A stretch of 64,000 nt of DNA. Origin: Isoetes taiwanensis. Lineage: Eukaryota > Streptophyta > Lycopodiopsida > Isoetales > Isoetaceae. Below, in pieces: positions 22,674 to 34,763 of this stretch; within the stretch, counting starts at the first letter, position 1, and every line of letters starts with the position of its first letter. The notes beneath the pieces are model-generated. The model ran no database searches and was not told the DNA's origin. It saw only the letters and a list, made by a program, of their open reading frames with translations. The stretch covers positions 21,188,386 to 21,252,385 of the forward strand of contig JAJEKV010000003.1 of assembly GCA_021234155.1 (NCBI GenBank), in the 5' to 3' direction. Position numbers and translations under genes: made by a program.

Positions 22674-23158
22674 CTACAGCAGACTAGCGTACATATAGCG
22701 CAAATCCGGCTGCAGCTTCCTGCCTCCGCCATACCTGGCTATTGCCGTGCTTAGTCCCTTTGCTTCCAGCTCACACTTTTCTTGCCCCGATTTGGATCCG
22801 GCTTTCTTTATCTTTGATTTGTTCCAAAGTCCAAAATATCTAGCTGCTTGTTTTTTCTGTTCTATATAAGAAGTTTTAGGAATAATCTCTTCTGATAAGT
22901 ACAACCATAGCTATACAGAAGATTTACTGGATGGGGAGTCGAACCCCAGTAATACCAACCAGTTACATATAGGAAGCATGCTAACGTCTCATTTAATGAC
23001 AAGAAACCGCGACCGAATCGCCCCCATGGCACAACCATCACAACCCTGATATGCTCCTCAAGAAAGCCCTGTTCCATTCCGTTCTGCAAGAAAATCAGCT
23101 TCGCAATAGAAGCCCATGTGCCACTGAACTCTCTAAAAATAAACGTCTGAAACTGCAA
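22674..23158 (-). other. Weak minus-strand ORFs with a tRNA-like T-arm
   Basis: Two short overlapping minus-strand frames (22674-22904 and 22862-23158) have no recognisable domain. On the minus strand at about 22925-22950 the string GGTTCGACTCC matches a Pol III B box and forms a 5-bp T-arm. The rest of a cloverleaf cannot be completed. It may be a SINE-type or tRNA-derived relic. Confidence 0.25.
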
Positions 23159-23391
23159 TAAACAAACCCCAAAAAATAAAAACCCAGCTCAACCTTTAAG
23201 AGAAAGATGAAAAGATTTCTTGTGGACCTTAATTCGTTCTTGCGCGCATCAACGTGTAGTATTGTGAGAAGTTACACAAAATGGATGTTAAAAGGCCAGG
23301 TAACAACACAAATTCCCGAGGGATTTTCCCGGGCCATTTTCCCGGGGAAATTTCTCACGGTTCTATTCTTTCATGTCCATTCCGTATAGGG

Positions 23392-23491
23392 GAATGGCCC
23401 GGAGGGCCATTTTCTGGGCTTGGAAAAGGGCCCGACGCCGTTAGGCGGAGGGCTCTTTGACAAGCCCAGAAAATGGTCCTCCGGGCCATTC
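23392..23491. repeat. 100-nt hairpin (foldback)
   Basis: Arms 23392-23422 and 23461-23491 are complementary over 31 bp with a single G-T position. Pairing continues inward with a few mismatches to a loop near 23441. It could be a very short foldback element or a small-RNA precursor. Confidence 0.9.
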
Positions 23492-23499
23492 GCCCAACG

Positions 23500-25280
23500 T
23501 GAAATTCGGGCGGGCCACTTTCTGCCACGTCCATTTTTTTTTCCTCTCCTCCTCTTTTGGCCGGCCAGAGCTCCAGCCATGGCGCTAGGGCTTCATTTGC
23601 TTCGTTTTTGTTGGCGCCAGGGTGTATCCGGCGGCTTTTGAGAGTGTCGCGATCTTAGCGCTAGGTTGCAAAGCTTCCCGAACGAGTTTGTGGTGTTTTT
23701 TCCCTCTTTTCTTCTTGTTTATTGTGCGTGCAAAGAAGCCTTCTTATGACGTTCCAACGACTTCTTTTTGTAATCTTGAAGTACTTTTGGTTAGTTCTTG
23801 TTCTTGCAGAGTCCTATGTTTCTAGGTAAGATGATATTTAACTGGAAACCTTGTTTTTAGCTTTGTTTCGTTTCTTTCTTGCAGAGCCCTTTGATCTTTG
23901 AGGGTTGTAAAACTAAAAGCTCTTTGATCTTCTCATTACTCGCTTTTGCGTTGAACTTGAAATGCGATGAATATCAACAAAGGGGATAAATAGACAGAGC
24001 TATCGCCCAAACAGGCAATCTTCGAGGCGGCAGGGAAAACGTTCAATGTCAATTTCTCGGATGGGAAGCCTGGATCTCATGCTTTAAGCTCTGTGAACAG
24101 AGTGCATGGCCCTTTTTTGTTGAGATGGTCCTGGCCTCCTTGCAAGCCCCTTTATTTTAAAAACCTGTGGTAAGAAATCGATAGTAAAAAAACCTTACCC
24201 CACATTCCGAAAAATATTCTGCAAAAAATTCTGAAACCTTACTCTACATTCCCGAAAAAGAATTTGATGCCACGTGTCATCACGTGAGTGGATACGGGAG
24301 CAGAAAGTGGCCCACCCGGATTTTACTATTCCTTTGGTGTCCACTCTTCTCTGTGAAACCGCAGCGCTGCTTGCCGTAATGATCCTGAGTGTCATTATTT
24401 ATGAGAATAAAGTGATCGAGTTCAAATCCTGCCTTAAACCTTACCCTAAATTGGTGCAGGAGTGGGTGCAGAGTCTGGGTTTTTAATTCTTTTCGGGGTT
24501 TTTGTGGGTTAATTGGCTATGGCAAAGCAGAGGTCGCTGAAGCATTCTTTCTGGGTTTATTTGGGTTAATCGACTGTGGCAAAGCAGAGGTCCTTATAAA
24601 AATTCTGGCAGGTGCGTTGCTTCTGGATTTGCATTGTTCTTCAGCTCTAAATCTTATGTTTTTGTGTTCTGTATTTGCAGTTGAAGCATAGGAGTCGTTG
24701 AAGCATAGGAATCAGTTCAAGGAGTCGCTGAAGCATTGTTTTCTTCCAATATTTCAGAAACGGCCAGTCCATCGTCGTGGGCTTTTATTTTTGAACGACA
24801 GATTTTTGGCTTAACACCTGAGTATTTACAGTGCCTTATTTACACATTACCACTGCAAAAACCTGAATTATTCCTTGTATTCTACTGTGTTGATAAGATA
24901 GTAGCTTATTTGATTTCTAGAATGTTCACATCACAGACGGAGAGGGGTTACAATTTCAGAGTGATTCATAGTCATCCACATGAACAATTTAACAGAGGGG
25001 ATGCAATTTCAGAGCCATACCAACAACGAAACGAGTGATTCTGACATAGTTATCTACATGAACACTAAATAGAGTGATTCTGAGAAGCAAAATCATATGA
25101 AAAATGTGTCTTATAAGAGCATAATATATTAATATTGCTAGACTAGAGAGCAAATAGGTACATATGAGAGTGGAGGATCACGGTGGAAAGGAAAGGATTT
25201 TTACCACAACCAACCGGAGCGCCATATATATCGGATGCCGTCATGTTATAGCCATGGGCATATCCGTGTCTTTGACATGT
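23500..25280. other. Gene-poor stretch
   Basis: An ATG at 23579 opens a short frame of no known family. At about 24510-24592 a roughly 60-bp unit (GGCAAAGCAGAGGTC) is repeated twice, and GAAGCATAGGA/GTCGTTGAAGCAT repeats occur at 24680-24740. I see no convincing gene. Confidence 0.45.
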
Positions 25281-25384
25281 TATAGCCACACCCCAAAAAA
25301 CATTACACTGCGTTTTTGTGGACATAGCGGATTTTTTGCCATTTGAGACTGGCTATAACATGCCCACGTCCGACATTTACCGTG

Positions 25385-25649
25385 ATTGCAACCATCACCA
25401 CTATCCTCCTCCACCAAAATGATGGCCTCCATCAACATGATGGCCTCCAACATGATGGCCTCCATCAACATGATGGCCTCCAAAATGATGGCCATGAGAT
25501 TGATGGACGGGGGCATGCCCCGCCCCACCATCACCCACCCCACCATCACCATCACCATGGTGATCAAAATGAGGGTGATGGTGGGGATGGGAAGGGGGGC
25601 CGTGGTGATGGTGGTGCCTGAAGCATGGAAAGTAGCGTGGTAGACACAT
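25385..25649 (-). CDS. His/Gly-rich ORF over a minisatellite
   Basis: Minus-strand frame 25401-25649 reads a run of His/Pro then HGDGDGGVGDGGAGH, then repeated GGHHVDGG blocks. The underlying DNA at about 25417-25495 is a 15-18 bp minisatellite (ATGATGGCCTCCA variants). The reverse strand is also open and Met-rich, as expected of low-complexity DNA. It could encode a metal-binding His/Gly-rich protein. No signal peptide or flanking exon can be shown, so coding status is uncertain. Confidence 0.3.
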
Positions 25650-25669
25650 AATTTATGCACCCAACGCAA

Positions 25670-27280
25670 ATCCTTGATCCAAACTCTAGCTTCTTTGCTC
25701 TGCTACAAACTTGATGATGCTTTTGCTCGATCTAATCTTCGCCCAACCCAAAGACGATGTTATTTTGGTTGAAGATGGAGCTCTGAATTTAAAGGAAGTG
25801 CATTTCCTGCTCGAACTAGCTTCCATCTTCCTACAAGCGCGTCATCACGTGAACACGCATTTGTCTCATTTGCCATGTCACCCGATTCTAGACGCCAACA
25901 AGCAGAAAGTTCCTCCCATTGTGAACGCAGTGACGTGAAGACTAGCAAAACTATATCTGCTAAATTGCCACTGGCATGGGGCCTATGATTTTCTAATGGT
26001 TTGGCTGCCAAGAATTCAACATGTTTAATGGCCTCTTGTATTCTAAAATATCCTAGCCCCTTCATGTTTTGCTTGTGTTGTCATTTAAATGTGCCTCTTT
26101 TATTCCTGGCCCACTTCAAGAAATAAAAAACACCCACGTGGCCATTGCGAACAATTCTCAATGGTTCCAATTTAAACGACAAGATAATTATCACGGCAGG
26201 CAAACATTTCTTTGGTTCCAAACCTACTTAGTAATAGATTTTTATAAGTTTTGAATGATCTGGAAGGGGTTCTTGTCCAAGCCTTAAATTTGAAATGTTC
26301 GGTACCATTCTTGGGGGTCTTACCCATGCAGAGAACGGCTAAAGTTTTTTAGACATTCTTAAGAACGGCAAGGGAAAAAAATTACCGTTCAATAGAAAAG
26401 CTTAGGAAAAAGTTGCCGTTCAATAGAATGGCCATGCTTATGAAAAAAATTATTGCTTACATTATATATTTTTCTTTTATATTTACACTTTTATTTGTTA
26501 TTATTCTCGACCAAAACAAACAACATTTGATATTCAAATTTTTTAACAATTTCCTCCTCAACAAATGCATTTATTAAAATTGACTAATTCGCGAGACAAG
26601 TAAATGCAAAAAAAAAAAAAAAACCGGAAAGATTTTCTCTTTTCTCATTTCCTTTTCTTTCCCCCCTAGCGTCGAGCTTCTTCATCTGCATGCAATTTGA
26701 TATGCAGTTTGATCTGAATCCGACCAACTCGGCTAATCAGCTTCAGAGCCCACTCAACACAGAGGAATTTCGAGGCACGTCATCTCTTGAACATATTTAC
26801 TTTCATTTTTGAATGGACAACTCTGTTTTTTTGCAAAAATATTTTTGATTTTCAATGGCAGATCGCATATAATGTTTTTTCCCTTATTTCTTGCATTGTC
26901 AATGGCAATATGTCAATGTGAAATATATTAATATTACTAAGACTATGAGTTATTTTGGATCCTTTTTTTTAGTTATATTTATTAAAAGTTAAATATATTA
27001 TCCATAATTTCGATGTTTTTTCCTTTTCTTCGTTTGGGCCCATAGGCACTGCAATTGATCTTCTAGAACACATTCTAAAAAATCATTCTCATTCTATTCT
27101 ATTTTATTCTTATAATTTTTATAGTTTAAGCTTTGAATATCTTTCAAAAACTTGGACATGCAAAAGAATGGAAGGCCAAAAATCTGCCCTTCAAATTGAA
27201 TGGCAAGTTAAAAAATTGCCCTTAAAAAAATACTAGGGGTTTCATTCAAATTTAAGGCTTCTTGATGTTCTAGTCTACTT
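25670..27280. other. AT-rich intergenic stretch
   Basis: Short open frames only. A direct repeat around 26360-26425 (CCGTTCAATAGAA) is visible, along with A-runs at 26609-26625. Confidence 0.5.
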
Positions 27281-30190
27281 ATTTAAAATGTTTTTGGATG
27301 TGGGTGTCCTCTTTTTTCCGGCAGCCGGTAACGCCGGTAACACTCCATTTTCCGGCCAAAAGCGTGATTTTGGCACCGGAAATGTTTTGTTGCTTGATAA
27401 AAAATTTTGGTGGACGTTGCAGTGGAGATATGCGTTACAGGGACCTTGGCGGTGCATTCGTCTGCGCCGTTACACCCTTTTGTAGCCATCATGGCTCCAG
27501 AATGATAGAAACCAAGAAGCAGAACTTTAATCGGCAACCTCAAGTTTTCCCTGACCTCTTTGCAAATAGGGCGCTGATCTTCCAGTGTCTTTTCTTTGCT
27601 ACTGTAGTTCTGGTATCTGGAGAAGGCCTCTAACTTGATTTTATTGTTTGCTTGCAGTTTTTAGAGCTCACATACTTAGCAACCTCTGGAGCTTCAACGG
27701 GCTAAAGTTTCAGGTAAAATAATTTCTGCAACCGCATACTCTAGCTTTACATTGTCGCAATAGTCTATCTGTGAAAATCAACTGGGGCAGTCTTTGTGGG
27801 CCTCTGTTACATTGCATTGGAGATGATATCTGTGTTGTCTTATCCCAGGCTATTGTAAAGAATCGATTCCAGTCTGCTTTCCTTCCTGCATCTAAGGCAA
27901 GTAATAGCGGAGATTTGGACTTTTGCAGGAGAGGTTTGGGTTTATGCTTGCAAAACAGGGGCTTGCTTGCTCAGATTGTATCGTTTTTTGGCAGATTGTT
28001 CCTAAAGACTTTAGGCATCTCAGACTGCTTCAGGTAACAAATTCTCCATTTTCTTTTCTTGCATGGATTGATTGCTCCAGGAAATGCCAGATCAAGTTTG
28101 ATTGCAGTTGCTCTAGCTCCAACAGAGAGCCATCACTCTCGACATATGGAAGAGGCTATAGGGCGGGCTTCTCTTCCACTGCTGTTTTAGCAAGAAATGG
28201 AGGAAGCAGGTGAACTCCTTAGGTTACGAATAATTTGTTATGATGCAGATTAACCCAGCTCTTGCAATCCCCCCAGCTCTGCAATCCACTATGGAAATAT
28301 AACTGCAGATTGGTTATTTTGTTTTGATTTTTCTATTTCCTTTTGCTGATACTCCCATTTTTCCTTTTTCTTTTGCAGATCTATAATTTAAATATAGGAA
28401 TGTTGGCAGGAGTTGCTAAATGAGAGGCTGATCAAAGAGACGACTAAAAGAGGCCTATGATGCTGGATATATTAGAAAAATGCATGTGGATCTGATTATA
28501 TTTTTGATATTCATATTCATTTGGCGCAGGAAGTTGAGAGGTAAGTTAAAGCAATGGGAAACGCAAACTTAAGGTGTGGTTTTGTTTGGCAGGAAGTAGA
28601 GTTATGATTATACTTGATGCTTAGATCTGCGCCAAGAGATTCTTGAGGCCTTTGTGGCTCATTTTTCAGGTGAAAATTATTGTTGGAGATCTGGACAACT
28701 TTGAAAAATTCTTATCATTTGCAGAGCAAAGCAAAGAATTCTTCTGAAGTAAGGCTAATGCATTTCTTACAATCGTCTTCTCTTTAAAATAAATACTCCA
28801 TTAAACATTTTAATCTGATTTTCCTTTCTTCTGTCTTCTATTAATGGACGTAAATGTAAAGATTTTGATGTGTGATGCTTATTGGTGGGGTTTCTAAGTT
28901 ACAAATACCTCTGGCATTGGCATGTGATGGCAATTTGCTTGCCACAATATACAGATGTTGTTGGTTGATATTTGTAAACTTGCATTGTAAGAGTTAAAAT
29001 CTAATGTTTAACCATGCATATAATAAAACAAAGCACAACCAATAGATTCTAGAAAAGTCTGTTTGTTGCATCTGCAAACTGCGCATGAAGTCATGGCTGC
29101 ACCTATATTTGTATGTTATCATTACTTTTGGATCCGTTCATTGTTTTTACATCATTCTTTGTCTTTTCAAAGTAGATGTGTTGTCAAATATATGGTATCA
29201 TAGCTGGATGTTGTTTATCTTAGAATGAAGCACTTCAAATCACAAAGTTGCTCAGCATTAAGCTTAGAGATGGACATTTTTGGATGGGTTGATTCATGCT
29301 GCCCTAGGCATTGAATTTTGAATGAAGTAAACTTCAGCCATGAAACTGTTGGAACAGAGCAGTCATCACTTGGAACAGAGCAGTGCATCAAATATATGGC
29401 AATCAGGCAATTTGCAATTTTATTTTTCTTGCGATGGTTTAGTGCATTTGACTGACTCACATTTAATAATCACAGATTGCTTGGTGGTGCTTCAAACTTC
29501 GATTTCTTTTAATGGTAATAGTTCTTTGTTTGTTCTGCAGCCTTTTGATTCATCATCCGTTAAGAATATGCTTCATCATCAACATTAGAGGTTTGGTGGA
29601 GTCTATTAACGCCCTTGTAAGCCATTCCCAAATTTGGATTTTAGTTGGTACCCGAACCTGCAGGTATGGGCAAAAAGCCCCCACGAACCTCAACCGAACC
29701 TCAGCCCTGGAGCAACCGAACCTGGTAAACGTCATTATTACTTGTTGTTTTACTCATTACGCCTAAATCCCTCCTCCCCCCACCTTCCCACCGAACTGAA
29801 GCTACAAGGAGTAGCTTCGAGCGGGACGCCTCAAGAATGCCTCAATTGGGCGCCAAAGCTTTGGAGGGCATTTCGAATTTAGTTTTGATGTCAATCCTCG
29901 CCCAAATCCGAAGGAATTCTCTAGTTTTCCTTCGTATTTTGGCGAAGAATTGCATCAATTTGGTCGCCGGACTGTGGAGCTCGGAAAGCGATCACGCGAC
30001 TCTGAATTCGATCTATGGCAGAGGTAACTGTTCTATTAATTTCGGCCAATGACAATGAGTAATTCTTTTTTGAATACAGAAACTGAAAGGCCAATTCCGG
30101 GTGGAGGTGCCCAAGAACTGCTTGCCCTACAAAAATCAATATAATCGGAGGGAGCAGTGTCGATGAGAATGCTCTTCGAGCTTCGGTGCA
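27281..30190. other. Non-coding stretch with splice-like sites
   Basis: Several TTGCAG-type acceptors (27655, 27930, 28375) and scattered short frames occur. They could belong to an untranslated or long non-coding transcript. Nothing is recognisable as protein. Confidence 0.35.
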
Positions 30191-31506
30191 ATGAATATTG
30201 ATCTCGGGCGGCGTGGGGAATCAGATCCCATCGATCCGATCACCGAAGACATCCTGAATTTCATTCTCCATGGGGGCTTATTCATTTTGCCTCGTAAGGG
30301 TAATCAAGGTCCGCGGCTATTGCAATAATATTTCAAGTAATTCCGATGTGCATTTGAGAACAATGTACAATCAATTGTGTGGAGTGCATTGCAATATGGT
30401 AGCACATTGTAATTACCTCCAACAGTGTAACTATTTCTTAACCAACAGGTCTAAGAATACAGAAGAACTGCAAGCTTCCAATCAAAGGTTGCTTATGGAG
30501 GTGGAGTCACTTAAACAAGGATTGAAGAGATGCTCTGAGGACAATGACAAACTGGAGAGGAAGTTAAAAAGACTGAAAATGACACCACTGGGCATGAGGG
30601 AGAGGAAAAAAGAACCGAAGGCCCTAAATATACTTGCCCCTAGTGGTGGGGGCTCTCGAAGAAGGATCCACGCTATTAAAAATCTGGTGGATCCTATTAT
30701 GGCTGAAAAGAAGAAGAGAAAACCTTGTAATATGGCTAGTTTGTTGAAAAAGCTTGTAACTAAAGATGATGTTATAGATATGTTGAAGCTTCCTGGAGCT
30801 AACCATTTAAGAAAAGCTGTTGCTAAACAGGTGCTTACTGAATTGGGAAAGAGTCAAAGTGCTGATAACATGCAAGAATTATGTGACAATGTGGGTATCA
30901 GTCGACAAGCTTACATTGCTCTCTTTAGATGTTTGCAGGATGGTATCAAGCAACAGGGTATTACGAAGACCATACTGCCGGGTATAAGGACTTGCTGGAA
31001 GCAGAAGATGACCGTACTTCACGTGGGAGGGCAAAACTAAAGAAAATTAAAGCGTGGCAGAATCTGAGCAGTCTGGTAACTTTGATGGCAGAGAAGAAAA
31101 TGGTGGTTGGAAAGTTAGATGAATTCAGAGTAGCAGTAACTGAATTCACGAAGTCGTTTATACAAGCATGGGGAGAATGCAATGTCACACATTACATTCA
31201 TATACTTCACGCCCATGGCTTGTGGTTTGCCAAAGAGTACGGGAGCTTGGGAATATGGAATACGCAGGGAATGGAGAAGTCACATAAGCAAGCCAAGAAT
31301 GCTTTTTTCAGGTTCACACAACATCGAGGTTCGTGTGGTAACTCATTGCAACAGATGTGCCAATGGTTCTATAGAAGGATTATCTGCAAGCTAGAGAAAA
31401 AAGATAAAGCTAAACAAGACACGACGTTGGCTAGAATATTGAGGAGAAAAGTTGAGCAGGAAAAAAAAGAAAGATATGGTGTAGCTCTAGTGCAGCAGAC
31501 AAGTTA
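30191..31506 (+). pseudogene. Coiled-coil protein with transposase-like QGMEKSH region (unknown family)
   Basis: A tentative first exon begins at ATG 30191 (MNIDLGRRGESDP). The main coding part begins after the AG at 30447-30448. A heptad-like coiled coil (EELQASNQRLLMEVESLKQG) is followed by a basic stretch and AVAKQVLTELGKSQSADNMQ. After a one-base shift near 30990 it reads YIHILHAHGLWFAKEYGSLG, then WNTQGMEKSHKQAKNAFFRF, ending in a basic coiled tail at TAA 31504-31506. The His/Gln/Glu/His pattern resembles C-terminal parts of transposase-derived proteins in several eukaryotes. This is an impression; I cannot name the family. Confidence 0.55.
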
Positions 31507-31636
31507 AGGCAGTGGCGATCCACAAAGATCAGACAGGGTAGAAGATATACTTCTGGGGAATCAATTGTATGAATAAATTCATATTAATGTATAACTATTG
31601 ACCATGATGTGCAACTATAATGTTTCAAATATGTTA

Positions 31637-31846
31637 GGTTGGCGGCGGGCACGCGCAGTGCGAACTTAGTTGGTATTCAATTGCTGAATGACAAGTATTC
31701 CGCACCGTACAATCTTGCGTAATGAAGTTGGGAATTAGTTATAGATTAAGCGCTATTCGCACCGTAGCCCGCGGTCGCGAAAAGCATTTGGTTTCGTGGC
31801 TATCTTTTGCCGTTTTCGCACGGTAGCAACGGTACTCTTTATATAA
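31637..31846 (+). promoter_or_regulatory. Palindrome array (family 2) plus TATA box upstream of H3-like gene
   Basis: Diverged copies of the TTCGCACCGTGGCCAC-type palindrome start at about 31640, 31698, 31756 and 31815, a step of about 58 bp. TTTATATAATTA follows at about 31835-31846, and an ATG occurs at 31954. Confidence 0.65.
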
Positions 31847-31953
31847 TTATCTTTGTTATCAATGTTGTCTGCTTTTGATATTTGTTCTAAGTCATTACAT
31901 TGCATATTTATCAATCTTGTCCACTCATTTGTTGCATTACTGATTCGAGAGAC

Positions 31954-33253
31954 AATGGCTGAGAATAGCGGTAATGCCGGATCTAACAATCCCAACAACC
32001 AAAGAATGTATACCGTGCGGGCGCACACATCATGGTGAAGGCGAGGGCAGCGCCACTAGCTATGTCGGTGCTTCTAACATCGAACGAGCAGCACCGCCTT
32101 CCCGGCGAGAAAACATCCATCAAGGTGTGCGGACGCTGTAGTTCAGAATGTTGCCAATGACGCAGAGGAGATTTTTAGAGACATACCTTCCGAGCCAAGG
32201 CGTGTTTACCTGTTCTCTTCTGGCCATTTAGTCGGGAGAAGGAACCTTCGCGCGGCGGTATCACGTCATGGAGTTCGTGCTCGATGATTGCATCGCCGTT
32301 AACGCCGATGATGTGGTAGTTACACCGCATACCACGGCGTTGCTGTTCGCCGATGGGAGCCGACACCTTGCTTGAGGCACTCCATTCCTTCGTCGTGTGG
32401 CCCGGGTTGATGGCTTCTTTGGCGCCAACTCCTAACACATTCTCTGTCTTTGGTTAATGAGATAGATTACATAACAGGACTTCCTCGTGCGGTGCCGGAA
32501 GTTGGATTGGTGGGGATAAACCAGGGGCCAGACTTGCTTGGAGCCGACAATGAGAATGCTAAGCCCCATGAGGATGACCATCAGGATGTGCATGTCCAGG
32601 ATGTTCCTGTTGGTGATGTGCCTGTGCAGAACGTTCCTATTGCTGTTCAGGCAGTTTTTGAACCCCTGAATATTATGTACAAGGATGTCCCTTTCCAGGT
32701 CCCTGTGACAGCTCAAATAGAAGAAAATATCGTTCTACAAGAGCCGGTGCGATTACACTGCGGGCGGTTGTGCCTGAAACCGTTGTACCAGATGCAGTAG
32801 TGGTTCCTGTTGATGAGCATCCTGTAGTCGCGGAATCCAGTAGACGTAAGAGGAAGACTAAGCCTAAGCAGCTGCAGAAGAAACATGTTCTCTGCAAAGG
32901 CCCTCCTAAGCTGAATAAGAAGGGCCAGCCGTTTAATCAAAAGTTAAGATGGATGCGCGAAATCCGGCACTTCCAGAACCACGTGGAGTGGGTGCTTCCG
33001 AAGCTCACAATGGCTAGAATATGTAAGGAGGTGGTTCGGGAGAGATCTGATAAGATGAAGAGGGATGGTGCAAGGTGCTTGGAGGAGAGCTGGTTCTGAT
33101 TTTCCAATGCCGGAAAGGTGACTCGATTCACTGCAGATGCCCTTGATGCTCAAGACGAGGCCGAGAATCACATGGTCGTTCTTCAAGACTGCGGTGAAAT
33201 GTCTTTGTGCATTCAAGAGAGTGACAATAATGAGGCGAGGATATTGCCTTGAC
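31954..33253 (+). pseudogene. Divergent histone H3-like protein with long N-terminal region (frameshifted)
   Basis: The ATG at 31954 opens MAENSGNAGSNNPNNQ, then frames shift. 32450-32800 encodes a hydrophilic region with repeated DVPV units, and 32770-33253 holds a basic stretch (RRKRKTKPKQL). WMREIRHFQNHVEWVLPKL then matches the H3 alpha-N/alpha-1 signature LREIRRYQKSTELLIRKL. After an in-frame TGA at 33097, in the same frame, RFTADALDAQDEAENHMVVL and QDCGEMSLCI match H3 alpha-2 (RFQSSAVMALQEAxEAYLVGLFED). ARILP matches the IMP before alpha-3. Loop 1 is longer than in H3 and the end is short. Known H3-fold proteins pack DNA; whether this one does is inference. Confidence 0.55.
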
Positions 33254-33375
33254 AAATTACTTCGAGGCATGTAAAGTGTTTTATATTAATGAAACGATCT
33301 TTGTTGTATATTTTGTTTGCTTGCTAAGTATTTTGATTGTATCTATTCTCTATATATACTTACAATGCCTTTGTT

Positions 33376-33508
33376 GCCCACGGTGCGAAATGGGTATAAA
33401 TTACTTTGTGAGGGAGGTATTTTTTCGCACGTAGGCCCACGGTGCGAAATTCCGTAAGTTCTTGTGTGTAGGGCAATTTCAAGACCGCACCGTGGCCCTT
33501 TGGCGAAA
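33376..33508. repeat. Palindrome array (family 2), three copies
   Basis: Half or full copies of the CACCGTGGCCACGGTG palindrome at 33376-33390, 33424-33449 and 33484-33508, with a step of about 58 bp, lie between the H3-like gene and the next gene. Confidence 0.8.
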
Positions 33509-33913
33509 TTGAAGCATTCCATAGAAGGTGAACCACAAGATCAAAGTGAGCATATTAACATGTTAGAGAATATATTAACATATTAGAGAACATTTAGAGA
33601 ACGGCAAGTGCGGAATTATGTCCAAGTAACCTTCCCCTAGGTTTCTAACCCCTTCCCCTTCCCTGCGAGGTCTAACCCATGCATCCGGGTTAGGAGTCAA
33701 GAGCTCACGCTCCTCCCGGCTGATTCTTCCCACCATATGGGGTACCTAGTCATTAGAAAAAGTAATTCCACGGGATGATACTCACGGAAGAAGAGCGGAC
33801 CCAACTCCACAAAACCGTTGTACTCGTTGTAGTACACCCTAATAAGGCCATACATACATCCCCCCGGTTAATTTCATGAACGAACTCGATATGTATGCAT
33901 CCGAGAGAGTGTG

Positions 33914-34294
33914 CTAAATATCCAAAGACGAAGAAGAGGCCTCAATTCTTTGTAGCATCTCGCCCGGATAAGGAGGGGGTTCAAGAAGTCCCCTCATTGC
34001 AAGTCTCCTATAACATTCAGATGGATTAATTTCCATGAGTGGCTCATGACCACAATCAAATCGCTCCAGAATGAAGTTGATCAACTCCATTGTAAGCTCC
34101 TTGGTGGGACTGTGGCGCAACCTCCACTCCAAGAAATGGTCCCATAGCTCATCCATTCCAGGCGCGCCTGAGAATGCCTTGGGCATGCTTGCTTGAGCCT
34201 TCCGAGTGGCCCTGGGGAGGATTCGTCCAATCATTTGCAAAGAGCCGCTAAGATTAAGTATCAAAGAACAAGGAGCACGAAGATCAAGTAGCAA
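33914..34294 (-). CDS. Unknown protein, tandem paralogue A
   Basis: 126-codon minus-strand frame. The C-terminal two thirds (ELWDHFLEWRLRHSPTKELT, then INFILERFDCGHEPLMEINP, then RRLAMRGLLEPPPYPGEML) align clearly with the next minus-strand gene at 34764-35309. So this is a gene family, not a chance frame. No known domain is recognised; it is predicted mostly helical. The N-terminal start is uncertain because upstream is a purine-rich tract. Array 33376-33508 lies downstream of its 3' end. Confidence 0.6.
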   Translation of the reverse strand: MLLDLRAPCSLILNLSGSLQMIGRILPRATRKAQASMPKAFSGAPGMDELWDHFLEWRLRHSPTKELTMELINFILERFDCGHEPLMEINPSECYRRLAMRGLLEPPPYPGEMLQRIEASSSSLDI

Positions 34295-34505
34295 GGAGCA
34301 TCAAGATCAAGTAGCAAGAAGCAAGGATCAAGGACGATCAAGGAGCAAGAAGTTCAAAAAAGAAGGAAGATCATGGAGCAAGAAAGCAAGGAACAAGATC
34401 AAGTAGCAAGATCAAGAGCAAGGAACAAGATGAAGTAGCGAAGAACAAACATCAAGATCAAGTGGCAAGGAACAAGGAAGACCAAAGACCAAAGGTGAGA
34501 AGTGA
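34257..34505. repeat. Purine-rich low-complexity tract upstream of paralogue A
   Basis: Irregular repeats of AAGGAGCAAGAAG and GATCAAGTAGC. In the sense of the minus-strand gene it is a CT-rich leader. The second paralogue has an equivalent tract at 35310-35485. Confidence 0.85.
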
Positions 34506-34539
34506 AAGCAAGCTGAAAGAATTTATAGCTACGAATCCA

Positions 34540-34680
34540 ATAATGTTGAAGTATAATACTAATACTGTTGAAGTATAATACCAAGAATGATACTGTAGAA
34601 GATATTACTTAATTACTTAATTGCACGAAAATCACTTAATTACACGAAGATGTAACTTAATTACACGAAACTCACTTGCT
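34540..34680. repeat. Short tandem repeats
   Basis: TGTTGAAGTATAATA units at 34545-34600 and CACTTAATTACACGAA units at 34609-34675. Confidence 0.8.
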
Positions 34681-34763
34681 TCTATACTTAATTTCTATGA
34701 AAATCTAGTTTATACACATATTCCAATGGAGTATCTTCACCTGTGATATGTACGTATTATGTG

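Noticed and set aside
22925-22995. tRNA gene on the minus strand
   Set aside because: Only the T-arm/B-box is convincing. No matching 5' acceptor strand or anticodon arm can be formed.
25386-25643. Met-rich plus-strand protein
   Set aside because: It is the complement of a minisatellite read in a frame with no start context or flanking coding sense. The minus-strand His/Gly frame is slightly more plausible.
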